Virus record (IMG/VR): IMGVR_UViG_3300037189_000322
Location: 1-25,376 of that record
Direction: 5' to 3' (one strand)
DNA: 25,376 nt
From: a virus
The translations under genes were made by a program, and so were the position numbers. Below are positions 7,744 through 14,304 of the stretch, piece by piece. The notes under the pieces were generated by a model that was given only the letters and a program-made list of their open reading frames with translations, ran no database searches and was not told the origin of the DNA. Each line of letters begins with the position of its first letter. The first letter of the stretch is position 1.

Positions 7744-8186
7744 TCGCCGAAATTGCAGCAGCGAATGCAGCCTTCGCAGTAATCAAAGGCGCACTGGCGA
7801 ACGGCAAGGAGTTGCACCAGCTCGGATCACGGGTCTTCGACTACTTTGACAACAAGGCCAAGATTCAGGAAAACGTCACCAAGAAAGGTGGCGGCTCTGA
7901 CCTTGAAGAATTCATGGCGCTGGAGCAACTCAAGCAACAAGAAGAAGAGCTGCGTGAGCGGATGGTCTACGCTGGCCGTCCGGGCATGTGGGGTGACTGG
8001 CAGAAGTTCCAAGCCGCTGCCGCCCGTAAGCGCAGGGAGGCCAAGGAAGAGGCCGAGCGTGAAGCACAAAGACGCAAGGAGCAACTTGCCCAGCTTGTGG
8101 AGTACATCGCGGTTGGCGTGGCGTCGTTGGTTCTTTCTGTATTGCTGATCTACGGCATCATCTTGTATATGCTGCACCTGCGATGA
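7740..8186 (+). CDS. Tail-anchored coiled-coil membrane protein, 148 aa
   Basis: Function unknown. The N-terminal region is helical (AAANAAFAVIKGALANGKEL). It is followed by a Glu/Gln-rich segment (ALEQLKQQEEELRERM), a conserved-looking YAGRPGMWGDWQKF patch (about 77-90), a strongly charged Arg/Glu coiled coil (about 95-118) and one hydrophobic C-terminal span (about 121-145). Such a protein would sit mostly in the cytoplasm, anchored by its tail. The gene overlaps its neighbours by four bases at both ends (ATGA junctions), placing it within the lysis cassette. It lacks the N-terminal span and periplasmic orientation of an Rz-type spanin. I recall similar YAGRPGMWG proteins in other environmental phages, also of unknown role. 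Confidence 0.65.
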   Translation: MIAEIAAANAAFAVIKGALANGKELHQLGSRVFDYFDNKAKIQENVTKKGGGSDLEEFMALEQLKQQEEELRERMVYAGRPGMWGDWQKFQAAAARKRREAKEEAEREAQRRKEQLAQLVEYIAVGVASLVLSVLLIYGIILYMLHLR

Positions 8187-8791
8187 GCGACAAACCAGAG
8201 TCCATTGTTGACAAGGTGCTGTCCTATGTGGACTCGCCGTTTAAGCTGTTTGCCATCATCTTGATGGGCGTGATTGCGTTTTCTGGTTACTTCCTCTGGC
8301 AAAACCAAACCTTCATGCTGGACGCTTACAAAGAGTCCAAGAAGCTGCCGGAGATCAATACCAGTCGCGCCGACGACGCAGGTTCTATGTTGATGAAGAA
8401 GACGGGGGCCACGGTGGTGGCGGTGTTCAAGGTCAACCCGTTGTTCAACAGCCGGACGGTGTACCGGGCCTACACAAAAGATGGCCGGGACAAGAGCATC
8501 GAGGACATTGACGTTGGGCTGTTTAGCCAGAACTCAGCCAACAACTCGGATGTGGTCAAGCTGATGACCAATGAGATACCTTGCGGGGAGTACCGCTACG
8601 CTCAATCAGAAGTGGGCCTGTGGTACTTGGAAAAGGGCGTGGGGTACACCTGCCGGGTGAGCGTACCGCCGGACAGTTATCGGTTTGTTGGTCAGATTAC
8701 GGTGGGTTGGACAGAGCCACCGCAAGACATCCAACAAGTAAAATTCATGCTGGAGATCGCCAGCGCCATGTTGACAAAAAGGGGTAACTGA
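8183..8791 (+). CDS. Membrane protein with large probable periplasmic domain, 202 aa
   Basis: Function unknown, probably lysis-related. Residues about 19-40 (PFKLFAIILMGVIAFSGYFL) are the only clear membrane span and follow a short charged N-terminus, so the remaining ~160 residues are probably periplasmic. That domain contains two cysteines (in IPCGEYRY and GYTCRVSV) which could form a disulphide. The architecture, a single N-terminal span followed by a globular outer domain of about 160 residues, is the same overall plan as the T4-type holin T, but I see no sequence motif proving relationship. It could alternatively be an inhibitor or sensor of lysis timing. ATGA overlap upstream and TGATG overlap downstream couple it to the 3-TM holin gene. 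Confidence 0.6.
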   Translation: MSDKPESIVDKVLSYVDSPFKLFAIILMGVIAFSGYFLWQNQTFMLDAYKESKKLPEINTSRADDAGSMLMKKTGATVVAVFKVNPLFNSRTVYRAYTKDGRDKSIEDIDVGLFSQNSANNSDVVKLMTNEIPCGEYRYAQSEVGLWYLEKGVGYTCRVSVPPDSYRFVGQITVGWTEPPQDIQQVKFMLEIASAMLTKRGN

Positions 8792-9294
8792 TGCTTTCAC
8801 TATTTTCAACTCTTGGGGGTCTGCTGATCTCCGGTCTGCCCAAGCTGCTGGAGTATTTCCAGAACAAGGCTGACCAGAAGCACGAACTTGCCTTGGCTGC
8901 TGTCCAGACGGAACGCGAACTGGCTCTGGCTGCTGCTGGCTTTGCCGCACAAGCCAAGGTCGAGGAAATCCGCACCGAGCAGGTGGCAATGGAGACTGAC
9001 GCCCGAATGACCGAGGCAGCGCTTGAGCATGACGCCAAGGTGCTTGAGAAGGCTGCTACGTGGGTTTCCAGCTACGTTGGCACAGTACGCCCTACGGTGA
9101 CCTACATCTTCGTTTTGGAGCTTGTGGCGGTCAACGCTTTCATGTGCTTCTACCTCTGGCATCACCCCCAGTTGATCCAGAGCATGGATGACGTTATCCG
9201 CTACTCGGACCTGATTTTCTCCAGCGACGAGACGGCCATGCTTGGTGGAATTTTGGGCTTCTGGTTCGGCTCAAGAACTTGGAGCAAGAAGTGA
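8791..9294 (+). CDS. Holin of the 3-TM (gene transfer agent-like) family, 167 aa
   Basis: Predicted to permeabilise the inner membrane so that the endolysin can reach the cell wall. Three hydrophobic regions are visible: about 5-22 (FSTLGGLLISGLPKLLEYF), about 105-127 (TVTYIFVLELVAVNAFMCFY) and about 148-163 (AMLGGILGFWFGSRTW). A long Ala/Glu-rich helix (ALAAVQTERELALAAAGFAA onward) separates the first two. The VRPTVTYIF and GGILGFWFGSRTW patches are typical of the GTA_holin_3TM family. The start overlaps the previous stop (TGATG) and the stop overlaps the endolysin GTG (GTGA), the standard holin-then-endolysin coupling. The central soluble helix is long for a simple holin and may mediate oligomerisation. 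Confidence 0.8.
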   Translation: MLSLFSTLGGLLISGLPKLLEYFQNKADQKHELALAAVQTERELALAAAGFAAQAKVEEIRTEQVAMETDARMTEAALEHDAKVLEKAATWVSSYVGTVRPTVTYIFVLELVAVNAFMCFYLWHHPQLIQSMDDVIRYSDLIFSSDETAMLGGILGFWFGSRTWSKK

Positions 9295-9839
9295 AACTGA
9301 GCAAGGCAGGTGAAGACCTGATGCACAGGTACGAGGGCTTTCGCTCTCGGCCTTACCTTTGCCCAGCAGTCATCTGGACGATTGGCTACGGCCACGTCCT
9401 GTACCAAGAGCAGATCAGGCTTCCCGTGGTCAGGCCACCCGGCAAGACCAAAGACGACATTCCCATGATTCGCAGCGAGTTCCCACTCAAACCGGAGGAC
9501 AACCGTGTCTGGACAAAAACGGAGATCGACGAACTATTCCGCGCTGACGTCGCGTCTTTTGAACGTGGTGTTCTTCGACTTGTTCCCGGCTGTGTTGGCC
9601 GTCAAGGCAGCTTTGACGCTCTGGTCTCTATATCCTTCAATTTCGGGCTAGGCAACCTCCAGCGGTCCACCATCTGCATGAGGGCCAACCGAGGGGATTG
9701 GGAGGGCGCTGCCGAGGCGTTCATGGTCTGGACCAAGGGCGGGGGCAAGGTTTTGCCGGGGCTGGTCAAGCGCCGGGTAGCCGAGAAGGCGCTGTTTTTG
9801 AGTGAAATCCAGCAAAAATCGGCCATCCAGCCCATGTAA
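9291..9839 (+). CDS. Endolysin, GH24 T4/P22-type lysozyme, 182 aa
   Basis: Predicted to cut the glycan strands of peptidoglycan between N-acetylmuramic acid and N-acetylglucosamine. The catalytic triad of this family, written E-8aa-(D/C)-5aa-T, is present with Cys in the middle: E15 (in RYEGFRSRPYL), C24 and T30 (in TIGYGH). The middle region has the FDALVSISFNFGLGNLQRST motif of the family and the C-terminus has GLVKRRVAEKALFL. No signal peptide or SAR anchor is visible, so release should depend on the holin. Between GYGH and TKTEIDELF there is an extra ~30-residue loop (about 38-70) not usual in compact members. I chose GTG at 9291, overlapping the holin stop; a TTG at 9279 is the alternative. 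Confidence 0.9.
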   Translation: MKLSKAGEDLMHRYEGFRSRPYLCPAVIWTIGYGHVLYQEQIRLPVVRPPGKTKDDIPMIRSEFPLKPEDNRVWTKTEIDELFRADVASFERGVLRLVPGCVGRQGSFDALVSISFNFGLGNLQRSTICMRANRGDWEGAAEAFMVWTKGGGKVLPGLVKRRVAEKALFLSEIQQKSAIQPM

Positions 9840-9841
9840 AA

Positions 9842-9870
9842 GTGACAAATACCTGCCATGAATTTAGAAT
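9842..9870 (+). promoter_or_regulatory. Sigma70-like promoter upstream of adaptor gene
   Basis: GTGACA at 9842-9847 (five of six matching TTGACA) and TAGAAT at 9865-9870 (five of six matching TATAAT) are separated by exactly 17 bases. They lie in the only sizeable gap between plus-strand genes and point toward the adaptor and tail genes. This is sequence match only; transcription is not shown. Confidence 0.5.
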
Positions 9871-9877
9871 TCAGGCA
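9854..9877. promoter_or_regulatory. Inverted repeat overlapping the promoter -10 region
   Basis: TGCC-A-TGAATT, a TAG centre and AATTCAGGCA form a ten-base-pair inverted repeat with one unpaired A in the left arm. It covers the proposed -10 box. It could be an operator for a DNA-binding protein or an RNA hairpin in the lysis transcript. No T-run follows on either strand, so it is not a standard intrinsic terminator. Confidence 0.45.
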
Positions 9878-9897
9878 ATAACCGAAAGGCATCTGGA

Positions 9898-10533
9898 ATG
9901 ACGACTGCAAGTGTGATGACTTACGACAGCTTGGTCGAGAACGTCCAGTCCTATCTGGAGCGTACCGACACAGCCACCATTGAGAAGATCCCGCTGTTTA
10001 TCATGCTGGCAGAGCAGACCATTGCTGCGCAGATCAAGTTCTTGGGCAACTTGACGGTCAACGCCAGCACCATGACGGCAAACGAGAACGTGATTGACAA
10101 GCCTGCACGCTGGCACAAGACGGTCTCCATGAACATCACGGTCGCAGGCAAGCGCTACCCTGTGCTGCTTCGCAAGTACGAGTACCTGCGCGAGTATTGG
10201 CCTGACCCAACGCTGACAGGCGTCCCCAAGTTTTACTGCGACTACGACTACACCCACTGGATGGTGGCTCCAACACCGGATACCGCTTACACCTTTGAGG
10301 TTCTGTACTACGAGCGCCTCCAGCCGCTTGACTCATCCAACCAGACCAACTGGTTCACCATCTACGCCCCTCAAGCCCTCCTGTACGGCACGCTGCTTCA
10401 AGCCATGCCGTTCCTGAAGAACGACGACCGTGTGCAGTTGTGGCAAGCGCTGTATCAGCAGTCCATGGATGTGCTGGTGGCGGAAGACAAACTTCGTGTG
10501 GCCGACCGTCAAGCGGTGGCGATAGACAGCTAA
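9898..10533 (+). CDS. SU10-type head-tail adaptor protein, 211 aa
   Basis: Predicted to form the ring joining the portal to the tail nozzle. The N-terminal helical part (SLVENVQSYLERTDTATIEK, then IPLFIMLAEQTIAAQI) and the central block RYPVLLRKYEYLREYWPDP (about 87-104), KFYCDYDYTHWMVAPTP (about 111-127) and FEVLYYERLQPL (about 133-144) are characteristic of SU10-type adaptors. The C-terminal helices (YAPQALLYGTLLQAMPFL, then QLWQALYQQSMDVLV) complete the fold. The ATG has AAAGG about ten bases upstream. It is the first gene after the proposed promoter and is followed nine bases later by the next virion gene. In related phages this protein is the equivalent of the tail tubular protein A of T7-like phages. 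Confidence 0.8.
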   Translation: MTTASVMTYDSLVENVQSYLERTDTATIEKIPLFIMLAEQTIAAQIKFLGNLTVNASTMTANENVIDKPARWHKTVSMNITVAGKRYPVLLRKYEYLREYWPDPTLTGVPKFYCDYDYTHWMVAPTPDTAYTFEVLYYERLQPLDSSNQTNWFTIYAPQALLYGTLLQAMPFLKNDDRVQLWQALYQQSMDVLVAEDKLRVADRQAVAIDS

Positions 10534-10542
10534 GGATCAATC

Positions 10543-11781
10543 ATGACTTACAACAGCCCCTTCACGGGAAACGTCATCCAGCCAACAGACGTTTCGTACC
10601 GTTCTGTCACCCTTGCGGCTAACACTCAACTGGAGTGGCCGATCAACGGCAACGCCACGGACGACTACATTGCTCGGATCATGGACGTCACGGCGTCATC
10701 TGCTGGTTTGTCGCTGTTCATGCCTCCAGCGAACCAAGCCTCGGTCGGTAATGATTCCTTGATCCGCAACGTGGGGGGCAACACCTTCACGGTTAAGACT
10801 TTCAACGGAGTTTCAACGATCATCACGATTGCCCCCGGTGAGGCCAAGTACGTCTACATCAAGACCAATGCCAACGAACAAGGCACTTGGGGCAACATTG
10901 CTTTTGGTGTTGGAACGTCTTCAGCAGATTCCGCATCACTTGCTGGCGCTGGACTCTTGGCTTCTGGCTCTACGCTAAACCAAAGCCACCCATCAAGTTC
11001 GCTGACCGCTGCGTACACCTTCTTGACGAGCGACAGAGCCAACACCAAGATCTGGTCTGGCGGAACAACAACAGCCACCTTGCCTTTGGCTACGGCTACG
11101 GGCGACAACTGGTTTGTCCTGTTCAAAAACAACGGCACTGGGACTGTTACGGTCGGAACAACAAGTAGCCAACTTATTGACGGGGCGGTCACAAAAGCAT
11201 TTGCCCCCGGCGAGTCGGCTTTCATTGTCTCCACCGGCACTGAGTACATCACCGTGGGTTACGGCGTCAGCACTCAATTTGAGTTTGGCGTCCTGACCAA
11301 GCCCGTGACCACGGGAACCGTCACACTGACGGCCAGTGAAGCCGCCAACACGATCCAGATCTACACTGGGACACTGACGGGCAACGTCACGGTCATCGTA
11401 CCCCCGGTGGTGAACCTGTACGTGATCTCTAACCAGTGCGCTGCCGGGGCTTTCACTCTGACGATCTCCACTGGCGCTGTCGGAGCCAACACAGCTACAG
11501 TCCCTGCCTCTGGTCAGGCAACCCTGATCTGTGATGCAACGAACATTCTGAACGCTAACACCACCCAAGCTGGCGGCACGGCCATCAGTCTGGTCAACGG
11601 CTCCGCTGCGTCTCCATCTTTGAACTTTGGCTCAGAAACCAACACCGGCATCTACCGCCCCGGCGCTGGACGCTTTGGCATCTCCGTGCTGGGCAATTTG
11701 ATTGTGGATGTTGAGGCAACTGGAATCGACGTCACCGGCACTGGAAACTTCACGGCAGGCATCTCTGGCGGAGCATTCTGA
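10543..11781 (+). CDS. Fibre-like virion protein between adaptor and nozzle, 412 aa
   Basis: Probably a structural appendage. The N-terminal ~130 residues (MTYNSPFTGNVIQPTDVSYR, VTLAANTQLEWPINGN, NEQGTWGNIAFGVGTSSADS) form a conserved head I recognise from other environmental phage genomes, where it also sits beside adaptor or nozzle genes. The middle (about 150-340) consists of repeated beta-rich Thr/Gly/Val segments such as YTFLTSDRANTKIW and NTIQIYTGTLTGNVTVIVPP. The C-terminal ~60 residues contain PSLNFGSETNTGIYRPGAGR and end in FTAGISGGAF, much like the end of the 1106-aa fibre (ASINGGTF). The stop overlaps the nozzle gene start in a TGATG junction. A fibre attached to the tail collar is plausible; no enzymatic motif is seen. 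Confidence 0.7.
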   Translation: MTYNSPFTGNVIQPTDVSYRSVTLAANTQLEWPINGNATDDYIARIMDVTASSAGLSLFMPPANQASVGNDSLIRNVGGNTFTVKTFNGVSTIITIAPGEAKYVYIKTNANEQGTWGNIAFGVGTSSADSASLAGAGLLASGSTLNQSHPSSSLTAAYTFLTSDRANTKIWSGGTTTATLPLATATGDNWFVLFKNNGTGTVTVGTTSSQLIDGAVTKAFAPGESAFIVSTGTEYITVGYGVSTQFEFGVLTKPVTTGTVTLTASEAANTIQIYTGTLTGNVTVIVPPVVNLYVISNQCAAGAFTLTISTGAVGANTATVPASGQATLICDATNILNANTTQAGGTAISLVNGSAASPSLNFGSETNTGIYRPGAGRFGISVLGNLIVDVEATGIDVTGTGNFTAGISGGAF

Positions 11782-14057
11782 TGACAAAAAAGGTTTTCGC
11801 CCTAGACACGAAGCCCGGAATCCAGCGGGACGGAACCTTGTTTGACAAAGAGGTGTATGTCGATGGTCAGTGGGTTAGATTCCAGCGTGGACGCCCCCGC
11901 AAGATCGGGGGCTACCGACAGATCACCGAATCCCTTGCAGGCCCCTCGCGGGGCATTTTCGTTGTTCCAAGAAGTAATTTCAACAACGTCTACAGCGGCC
12001 ACGCAAACGGCCTTCAAGTGATTCCTGTTGATAGCAACGGTGTGGGTTCCGGCATCACCGACTACACTTTCGGCGGGTCTGTGTTGACTGTCAACGCTCT
12101 TGTTGGGGGTTCTGGCTACGTTAACGCCACTTACACCGCTGTTGCCCTGTCTTACGTGACATCCGGAAATGGATCTGGCGTAACGGCCACCGTGGTTGTT
12201 TCTGGTGGCGCTGTGACCTCGGTGACGATCACCGGGGGTGGCTACGGCTACAACCAGTACGAAAAGCTCACCGCCACCGCTGCCCAGCTTGGTGGATCTG
12301 GCTCAGGCTTTTCCATTCAAGTCCTGACAACAGCCTCTGCGTTCGTCCCATCGGATGAGAATCTCTGGCAGTTCGACACGTTTACCGACTCCTCTGGTTC
12401 GGGTAACAACCTCTTGTTGGCCCACCCCTCAAGGGATCTGAGCGACATCGACAACGAGACCAATACTCGACTTCTGGCTGGCCCTATCAGCGGCACAAAT
12501 TTGAACCCTGTGGGAGTTTTTACGCAAGTTGGAGCCACGGCAAGCGGTTCTCCAAACGTCACCCTTGCGGCTGCAAACTTCAGCGTCGGAGCCGGTCAAC
12601 TGGTGACTGGCCCCGGAATCCCTGCGGACACCCGTGTGCTGTCTATCTCCGTGACCGCCATGGTGCTGACCAAGAACGCCACCGCAACATCAGCAACAGC
12701 CACATTGACGTTTGACAACGAGGTCTCAATCTCTGGTGGTGTGGTGTCTTTGCACCCCTATGTCTTTGTTTACGGCAACGATGGTTTGATCCGCAACTGC
12801 GCCTCTGGGAATCTGGAGGACTGGGTCTCTGCTGAAGCCAACGCCGTGAACATGTCCACCGGCAAGATCGTTCAGGGCTTCCCTGTCCGTGGTGGCTCCA
12901 ACGCTCCTTCTGGGCTGTTTTGGAGCCTTGACAGCCTGATCCGTGTGTCCTTCGCCCCCACCACTTTGGGTATCGGCGGCACGGCAAACTTCGCGGCTCC
13001 AACTTTCTGGCGTTACGACATCATCTCCAGTCAATCTTCCATGCTGTCGAGCCAGTCCGTGATTGAGTACGATGGCATCTACTACTGGTGTGGCGTGGAT
13101 CGCTTCTTGCTGTACAACGGTGTGGTCAAGGAGATCCCCAACTCTATGAACCAGAACTGGTTCTTCGATAACCTGAATTACACCCAGCGTCAAAAAGTCT
13201 ACGCTACCAAGGTACCTCGCTATGGCGAAATCTGGTGGTTCTACCCTCGCGGGAACTCAACTGAATGCAACGATTGCATCATCTACAACGTGCGCGAGAA
13301 CGCTTGGTACGATGCCGGTCAGGCCTTGGGTGCACGTAGGACTGCCGGTTACTTCTCACAGGTCTTCCGCTTCCCCGTTAACGGCGGGGTTGAGATTAAC
13401 GCTGTGGGCGGATTGCTGAACGGTTCCATCACAAACGCTGGTTCTGGCTACACCAACGCCACATACTCCTACATACCCCTCACAGGAGGCTCAGGATCGG
13501 GTGCTACAGCCACGATCACGGTCACTGGAGGGGCAGTTACGTCCATCGTGATTAACGACCGTGGATCTGGTTATGTTGTAGGCAACACCTTGACCGCCAC
13601 CTTTGGTTCTGGATCTAACTTCCAGTTCACCGTAAATACGACCATCAACTTCGTGAGCCTGTGGCAGCACGAGATTGGCACGGATGAGGTGAAGTTCACC
13701 CAATCCAACGCGATTGAAGCATTCATTGAGACCAGTGACCTTGGCTGGGTGGCTGGTGGCCCTTCGCAGCCCTCCCCCGTGGGTGAGAACCGATGGTTGC
13801 ACGTTGAGCGGTTGGAGCCAGACTTTATCCAAAGCGGGACCATGGAGCTGTTTGTGACCGGTCGACCCTTCGCTCAGGCTGAAGATAAAACGACTGGCCC
13901 CTATCCTTTTGAGCCCGGAACAACGAAAATTGACCTTAGAGAGCAAAGACGGGAGCTGAGATTGAAGTTCGTGTCCAACGTTGCTGGCGGCAATTTCCAG
14001 ATGGGTAAAGTGATCGTCAACGCAGATCTTGGGGATGTTCGTGGCTACAGCACCTAA
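11781..14057 (+). CDS. Tail nozzle-like structural protein with inserted beta domains, 758 aa
   Basis: Probably the tube or nozzle of the short tail, given its size and its place after the adaptor. The core reads VYVDGQWVRFQRGRPRKIGG near the N-terminus, SGLFWSLDSLIRVSF, VIEYDGIYYWCGVDRFLLYN and GEIWWFYPRG in the middle, and WLHVERLEPDF and LRLKFVSNVAGGNFQMGKV at the C-terminus. Three extra domains interrupt it. Two are related to each other, at about 104-185 (GSGYVNATYTAV...) and about 543-623 (GSGYTNATYSYIPLTGGSG...). A third, at about 246-315 (VTLAAANFSVGAGQLVTGPG, then TRVLSISVTAM), is a different common phage insert. The start overlaps the previous stop (TGATG). The last bases overlap the next small gene. 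Confidence 0.7.
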   Translation: MTKKVFALDTKPGIQRDGTLFDKEVYVDGQWVRFQRGRPRKIGGYRQITESLAGPSRGIFVVPRSNFNNVYSGHANGLQVIPVDSNGVGSGITDYTFGGSVLTVNALVGGSGYVNATYTAVALSYVTSGNGSGVTATVVVSGGAVTSVTITGGGYGYNQYEKLTATAAQLGGSGSGFSIQVLTTASAFVPSDENLWQFDTFTDSSGSGNNLLLAHPSRDLSDIDNETNTRLLAGPISGTNLNPVGVFTQVGATASGSPNVTLAAANFSVGAGQLVTGPGIPADTRVLSISVTAMVLTKNATATSATATLTFDNEVSISGGVVSLHPYVFVYGNDGLIRNCASGNLEDWVSAEANAVNMSTGKIVQGFPVRGGSNAPSGLFWSLDSLIRVSFAPTTLGIGGTANFAAPTFWRYDIISSQSSMLSSQSVIEYDGIYYWCGVDRFLLYNGVVKEIPNSMNQNWFFDNLNYTQRQKVYATKVPRYGEIWWFYPRGNSTECNDCIIYNVRENAWYDAGQALGARRTAGYFSQVFRFPVNGGVEINAVGGLLNGSITNAGSGYTNATYSYIPLTGGSGSGATATITVTGGAVTSIVINDRGSGYVVGNTLTATFGSGSNFQFTVNTTINFVSLWQHEIGTDEVKFTQSNAIEAFIETSDLGWVAGGPSQPSPVGENRWLHVERLEPDFIQSGTMELFVTGRPFAQAEDKTTGPYPFEPGTTKIDLREQRRELRLKFVSNVAGGNFQMGKVIVNADLGDVRGYST

Positions 14058-14304
14058 TTTACAGAGTGCTCTGGTTTATGACCCGAGGTACATGGAATTT
14101 GATCAGTGGGCCTCTCTCATGTGTGAGCAGTATTCAGCGCAGCAGTTGCCTGTGCCGGACGCTCAGACTGAATGGAAGAGCTGGGCAGCGGGGTTGTTGG
14201 CGATTGATGTGTTCATCAACCAAAACATCCCAAGTCCGTATAGTTTTGAAGACTGGCAGGACTGGGCTTCTGCTGTGTTGAATGTCATGAATGGTGGAAG
14301 ATAA
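14035..14304 (+). CDS. Small conserved phage protein, about 89 aa
   Basis: Function unknown. The sequence is acidic and rich in Trp (DPRYMEFDQWASLMCEQYSA, TEWKSWAAGLLAIDVFINQ, FEDWQDWASAVLNV), a pattern I recall in small genes that follow nozzle genes in other phages. It starts inside the end of the nozzle gene, with ATG at 14035; a GTG at 14041, with GGGG six bases ahead of it, and a TTG at 14029 are alternatives. The stop TAA shares its final A with the start of the 1687-aa gene, so the three genes are coupled. It may be a minor structural or assembly protein. Confidence 0.65.
   Translation: MFVATAPNLQSALVYDPRYMEFDQWASLMCEQYSAQQLPVPDAQTEWKSWAAGLLAIDVFINQNIPSPYSFEDWQDWASAVLNVMNGGR

Noticed and set aside
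9854-9877. Hairpin after the endolysin as an intrinsic terminator
   Set aside because: No run of T follows the stem on either strand. A regulatory inverted repeat over the promoter fits better.
11786-11792. Second in-phase A AAA AAG heptamer as a frameshift site
   Set aside because: It lies at codons 2-4 of the nozzle-like gene, and a -1 shift would end after about twenty codons. It probably reflects the Lys-Lys codons alone.
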